Source: an uncultured Prevotellaceae bacterium
GTDB taxonomy: Bacteria; Bacteroidota; Bacteroidia; Bacteroidales; Bacteroidaceae
Length of the DNA stretch: 64,000 nt
Reading direction: 5' to 3'
Assembly (NCBI GenBank): GCA_902790625.1
Contig: CADASP010000008.1
Location: 110,761-174,760 of the forward strand
The stretch's first letter is position 1, and the number at the start of each line of letters is the position of its first letter. Positions 60,634 through 64,000 of this stretch are shown in pieces. The notes beneath the pieces were generated by a model. That model saw nothing but the letters and a program-made list of their open reading frames with translations, made no database searches and was not told the DNA's origin. The translations under genes and the position numbers were made by a program.

Positions 60634-62820
60634 TTACCTAATAAACAGCAGCTCCCGATACTTGGGCAGTGTCCACAGGCCGTCCTCTACAATCATTTCC
60701 AGATGGTCGGCCTCGTTTCTGATGGCCTCCATGTGCGGACACACCGTGTCGTGATAGGCGATGGCACGCTGGTGGATGTCTGTGATGCGGTTGGCCACGC
60801 GACGGGCATCGGTCAGCTCCTCCACCAACCGCTCTATGCGCTCGGTGCGCTCGGCAATCTCTTCTATCAGCTTCATGTTGCGGGCACTCAGCCTGTTGGT
60901 TTTCTCTTCGCTAAACACATTCTTCATGCCCTGCACATTCTTGATAAGCTGACTCTGATAATGGGTGCTGACGGGAATGATGTGGTTCATGGCCAAGTCG
61001 CCCAGCACGCGGGCCTCTATCTGCACCGTCTTCACATACATCTCCCATTTCACCTCGTTGCGCGCCTGCAGCTCCTTTCGGTTCATCACCTTCATCGACT
61101 CAAACATCGTCACGGTGTCCTCGTCGAGATAATGCTCGATAATCACAGGGCACGACTTGCACACGTCGAGTCCTCGCCGCTCGGCCTCCTTCACCCACTC
61201 CTCGGAATATCCGTTGCCATCGAAGCGTACGGGTTTGCTGGCCTTGATGTCATCGCGCAGCACGTCCAGCACGGCCGACATCTTGTCCTCGCCAGTAGCC
61301 ATACGCTGGTCGACACGCACCTTGAAGTTGGTGAGTGCTTCGGCCATAGCCGAGTTGAGCGCTATCATGGCCGAGGCGCAGTTCACGCTGCTGCCAGGAG
61401 CACGAAACTCGAACCTGTTGCCTGTGAAGGCGAAGGGCGATGTGCGGTTGCGGTCGGTATTGTCGACGATGAGGTCGGGAATCTGTGGGATGTCCATCTC
61501 CCTTTGCTCATTAGATGTCTGTGGCTTTAGGCTCGCCGTTTGCTCGATGGTGTCAAGGATGCCAGAGACGTATTTCCCCAAGAAGGAGCTGACGATGGCC
61601 GGTGGCGCCTCGTTGCCGCCCAGGCGGTGGGCATTGGTGGCACTCATGATGCTGGCCTTCAGCAGCCCGTTGTGCTTGTAGACGGCCATCAGCGTCTCCA
61701 CGATGAAGGTGGCGAATCGCAGGCTCTCCTCCGGCGTCTTCCCCGGTGCATGCAGCAGCACCCCATTGTCGGCCGTCAAGCTCCAGTTGCAGTGCTTTCC
61801 ACTGCCGTTGATGCCGTCGAAAGGCTTCTCGTGCAGCAGCACGCGGAAGCCATGCTTGCGGGCCACGCGCTTCATCAGACTCATCAGCAGCATGTTGTGG
61901 TCAACGGCCAGATTGCACTCCTCGAAGATGGGTGCCAGCTCAAACTGGTTGGGAGCCACCTCGTTGTGGCGTGTCTTCACGGGGATGCTCAGTTCCAAGG
62001 CCTGCACCTCCAAGTCCTTCATGAAGGCCTGCACCCGGTCGGGGATGGTGCCGAAGTAGTGGTCGTCCATCTGTTGGTTCTTCGCGCTCTCGTGGCCCAT
62101 CAGCGTGCGGCCGGTGAGCATCAGGTCGGGACGAGCACTGTAGAGTCCCTCGTCCACGAGGAAGTACTCCTGCTCCCACCCCAGGTTCACCGTTACCTTC
62201 GTCACGTCGTCATAAAACAGCGAGCACACGTCGGTGGCCGCCTTGCCCACGGCATGCAGCGAGCGCAACAACGGGGCCTTGTAGTCGAGGGCCTCGCCGG
62301 TATAGGCTATGAAGATGGTGGGTATGCAAAGCGTGTCGTCGATGATGAACACGGGGCTGGTGGGATCCCATGCCGAGTAGCCACGAGCCTCGAAGGTGTT
62401 GCGGATGCCCCCGCTGGGAAATGAGCTGGCGTCGGGTTCCTGCTGCACCAGCAGCTTGCCGCTGAAGCGCTCCAACATGCCCCCCTTGCCGTCGTACTCC
62501 ACGAAAGCCTCGTGCTTCTCGGCCGTTCCCTCGGTGAGTGGCTGAAACCAGTGAGTGTAGTGCGTGGCACCCATGTCCTGCGCCCATTGCTGCATGCCGG
62601 CAGCCACCGCGTCGGCTATCGAGCGGTCCAGGCGTGCGCCATTGTCCATCACATCGACCATCTTCAGGTAGACATCCTTCGGCAGATATTTGTACATCTT
62701 GTCGCGGGTGAACACATATTTGCCGAAATAATCCGACGGGCGCTCCTTCCGAGCCTCCACCTCCAGTGGATGCTTCTTGAAAGCCTCTTCCACCACTTGG
62801 AATCTCAAATTTGTTGCCAT
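60634..62820 (-). CDS. glnN: Glutamine synthetase type III
   Basis: The 728-aa enzyme assimilates ammonia into glutamine. It has the GSIII pattern: YSAWDPTSPVFI and PTIFIAYTGEALDYK near the N-terminus, NLGWEQEYFLVD and KTRHNEVAPNQFELAPIFEE (metal and glutamate binding), INGSGKHCNWS, and NRTSPFAFTGNRFEFRAPGSS. The length is typical of GSIII, which is much longer than GSI. I place the start at MATNLRF (62820); an ATG three codons earlier is possible. A TAATTTTG promoter element lies upstream. Confidence 0.95.
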   Translation of the reverse strand: MATNLRFQVVEEAFKKHPLEVEARKERPSDYFGKYVFTRDKMYKYLPKDVYLKMVDVMDNGARLDRSIADAVAAGMQQWAQDMGATHYTHWFQPLTEGTAEKHEAFVEYDGKGGMLERFSGKLLVQQEPDASSFPSGGIRNTFEARGYSAWDPTSPVFIIDDTLCIPTIFIAYTGEALDYKAPLLRSLHAVGKAATDVCSLFYDDVTKVTVNLGWEQEYFLVDEGLYSARPDLMLTGRTLMGHESAKNQQMDDHYFGTIPDRVQAFMKDLEVQALELSIPVKTRHNEVAPNQFELAPIFEECNLAVDHNMLLMSLMKRVARKHGFRVLLHEKPFDGINGSGKHCNWSLTADNGVLLHAPGKTPEESLRFATFIVETLMAVYKHNGLLKASIMSATNAHRLGGNEAPPAIVSSFLGKYVSGILDTIEQTASLKPQTSNEQREMDIPQIPDLIVDNTDRNRTSPFAFTGNRFEFRAPGSSVNCASAMIALNSAMAEALTNFKVRVDQRMATGEDKMSAVLDVLRDDIKASKPVRFDGNGYSEEWVKEAERRGLDVCKSCPVIIEHYLDEDTVTMFESMKVMNRKELQARNEVKWEMYVKTVQIEARVLGDLAMNHIIPVSTHYQSQLIKNVQGMKNVFSEEKTNRLSARNMKLIEEIAERTERIERLVEELTDARRVANRITDIHQRAIAYHDTVCPHMEAIRNEADHLEMIVEDGLWTLPKYRELLFIR

Positions 62821-62848
62821 TTTACGCAATCCTATTTTTAAGTCGGTG

Positions 62849-62856
62849 CAAAATTA
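62849..62856 (-). promoter_or_regulatory. -7 promoter element of glnN
   Basis: The minus strand reads TAATTTTG then CACCG, about 29 bases before the ATG. Confidence 0.65.
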
Positions 62857-62896
62857 CAAGTATTTCTTCAATTATCAAAATCTTTGGGCAAAAACA

Positions 62897-63047
62897 TCAT
62901 TCTTTCAGTTTTTCTATCTGGTCGATGATGTTCTGATACTGGTGCTGTGTCTTCAAGTGCAGTTTAATACCGAGGATGGTGCCGAAGACAAATGATGCTC
63001 TTGTGTTCTGCCACGGTTTGCGCAAACGCTCTTTCCAATGTCGTCAT
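62897..63047 (-). pseudogene. Relic of an ECF sigma factor gene fused to a downstream membrane gene end
   Basis: From the ATG at 63047 the minus strand reads MTTLERAFAQTVAEHKSI, the usual beginning of Bacteroidetes ECF sigma factors, then hits a stop at 62964. In another frame the sequence continues as FGTILGIKLHLKTQHQYQ...EKLKE to a stop at 62897, which looks like the end of a small membrane protein. This fits a deletion that removed most of a sigma-factor operon. The family assignment rests on 18 residues. Confidence 0.5.
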
Positions 63048-63338
63048 TGTCTCGCCTGTTTTTCGAATCCTTTTGCCAATTAGATGCAACGGAAGTACGA
63101 AAAACTACCCGAAAACAGAAAAACAAAAAGAATGTGAATGGTGTAGGTTAGAAAACGATGCCATTTTTTCGGAAACGATATTAACACTTTCTTTTCCTTC
63201 AACACAAAAAATGAATGCAATTTGCAGCCTAACCCGAAATAATCATGCTCATATTTATTTCGCGTTAAACTCTAATAGAATTCAGGAATCTGAGAAGTAC
63301 TTTTTTCTACGGAGTTGGTGAAGAATTCTTCAAAAAAG
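63048..63338. other. AT-rich intergenic stretch, nothing recognised
   Basis: I see no gene, promoter pair or palindrome I can support here. Confidence 0.5.
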
Positions 63339-63370
63339 TTTGGCTATTCAAAATAAAAGCAGTATCTTTG
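63339..63370 (+). promoter_or_regulatory. Consensus promoter without an immediate ORF
   Basis: TTTG at 63339-63342, 20 bases, TATCTTTG at 63363-63370. A terminator-like hairpin follows within 15 bases of the expected start site. Confidence 0.75.
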
Positions 63371-63376
63371 CACTAC

Positions 63377-63435
63377 GAGAACCCGCCAAGCCTCTTCACA
63401 ATGCTTAAATCGGCGGGTCGTTTTGTTTTATTTTG
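63377..63435 (+). ncRNA. Candidate short RNA or attenuator
   Basis: Between the promoter and a T-rich run lies a stem ACCCGCC/GGCGGGT (63381-63387 with 63412-63418) with an inner AAGC/GCTT pairing, followed by CGTTTTGTTTTATTTT. No ORF fits inside. It could be a small RNA of about 55-60 nt or an attenuator for the gene at 63620. Confidence 0.4.
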
Positions 63436-63619
63436 GCACATTATACAAAGACATACTCATCACCAGCTCAGCTGGTGACATTGCTGCAATCTCGTGGACT
63501 CTCCATAGGGTACAAGGGGCTGTCGCAAGCCTGAGAGAACATATGGCAGAGGCTGCGCTATTCTTTGTAAGTAAAAGGAACGCCTCAGATAAAGTATTGA
63601 TTAAACGACAGATACTATT

Positions 63620-63904
63620 ATGGATGCAAAGACTTTGAAGGAACTGCAAAATGACATGTCTGAGAAAATAAACAGAAGAGCAAGAGAACTTGGGCTTTTC
63701 AATGATAAGTGTGAGCCTGTAACGGATGGGGTCACGGATATTGACGAATATCTGAAATCATCGCCTCGCATCATGTGGGTATTGAAAGAGCCTTGGGATG
63801 ATATTGACGAGAACGGAATCCCTTGCGGAGGCGGATGGGATATGTCGGAACTTTTCGAGAAAGATGATGCTTGGAAGAATAGGTCTTGGCAACCGATAAT
63901 CTAA
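63620..63904 (+). pseudogene. N-terminal part of an unrecognised gene, apparently frameshifted
   Basis: The frame encodes 94 residues with KINRRARELGLFNDKCEPVTDG, SPRIMWVLKEPWDD and GGGWDMSELFEKDDAWKNRSWQPII, then a stop. The last block resembles the start of a longer conserved family, and a one-base change at about 63901 would let the frame continue (YPYGEEFPNLKYPLPLTFG), so I suspect a frameshift or truncation. I do not know the function. The gene would run beyond the window. Confidence 0.5.
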
Positions 63905-64000
63905 TCCGTATGGTGAAGAGTTCCCGAACCTCAAATATCCTCTTCCTCTGACATTTGGGTGTAATCTCTCCACATGATGTCGGACTTGTATATGGCAGCT

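Noticed and set aside
63423..63638. 71-aa ORF before the edge gene
   Set aside because: It overlaps the T-rich tail of the hairpin and the start of the next gene, and shows no recognisable pattern.

Overview
The window looks like chromosome from a member of the Bacteroidetes, most likely the family Prevotellaceae. The evidence is: Bacteroidetes-type promoters (TAnnTTTG about 20 bases after TTTG) in front of many genes; few Shine-Dalgarno sequences; a serine palmitoyltransferase gene; a type III glutamine synthetase; a DUF1599-DoxX-tpiA-SPOR-folE gene order; and secreted proteins ending in a GK(K)-type C-terminal module. This is inference from gene content. No rRNA and only one tRNA, tRNA-Pro(TGG), is present. 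No CRISPR array, phage, integrase or transposase gene was found.

Layout. 1-5.9 kb: a cut lipoprotein gene, tRNA-Pro, serine palmitoyltransferase divergent from a lipid kinase, a small Cys-rich membrane protein, an opine-dehydrogenase-like protein and a nucleotidyltransferase-aminotransferase fusion; together these suggest envelope lipid or head-group chemistry. 6-10 kb: an SGNH esterase and a GH127/GH146 beta-L-arabinofuranosidase. 10-18 kb: hemW-proS, an OmpA lipoprotein, a P-loop/CYTH fusion, pheS, a Sel1 protein and ispD. 18-19.7 kb: a gene-free block packed with palindromes and repeats. 19.7-23.5 kb: a large AT-richer InlB/BACON surface protein, a 56-aa acidic-tailed peptide and an AlkD-like protein. 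24-40 kb: carbohydrate genes on the minus strand, with an L-rhamnose operon (rhaB, GH115, GH28, rhaA, DUF559 nuclease, sugar MFS) and a GH98-GH43 pair, separated by nadB-nrdG on the plus strand. 40-43.5 kb: DUF4468 protein, small membrane protein and putative porin. 43.5-44.7 kb: a second repeat block. 44.7-55.6 kb: HAD phosphatase, a DUF3127 protein with an SSB-like tail divergent from dnaN, a DnaQ/ExoX-like exonuclease, lysS, gpsA, a PfkB kinase, a DIP1984 protein, a minimal DnaJ and a Pif1/RecD-like helicase. 56-62.8 kb: lipoprotein, DUF1599, DoxX/MauE, tpiA, SPOR, folE, and convergent glnN. 62.9-64 kb: a relic of an ECF sigma operon, a promoter-terminator pair without an ORF, and a disrupted gene at the edge.

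The most unusual content is non-coding. Several dispersed repeat families occupy the intergenic gaps: a 492-bp element present twice (18457-18948 and 43929-44420); a MITE-like element with TCCACTTGAAAAAG ends beside each copy; a 21-bp GGCGTTGACTTTTT unit that forms tandem arrays at two places and is embedded in both 492-bp copies; C-rich REP-like palindromes that flank the DUF559 nuclease gene on both sides; and several long perfect inverted repeats. No matching transposase lies in the window, so these look like non-autonomous elements mobilised in trans. The DUF559 nuclease flanked by palindromes is the best local candidate for a partner, but this is a hypothesis only.
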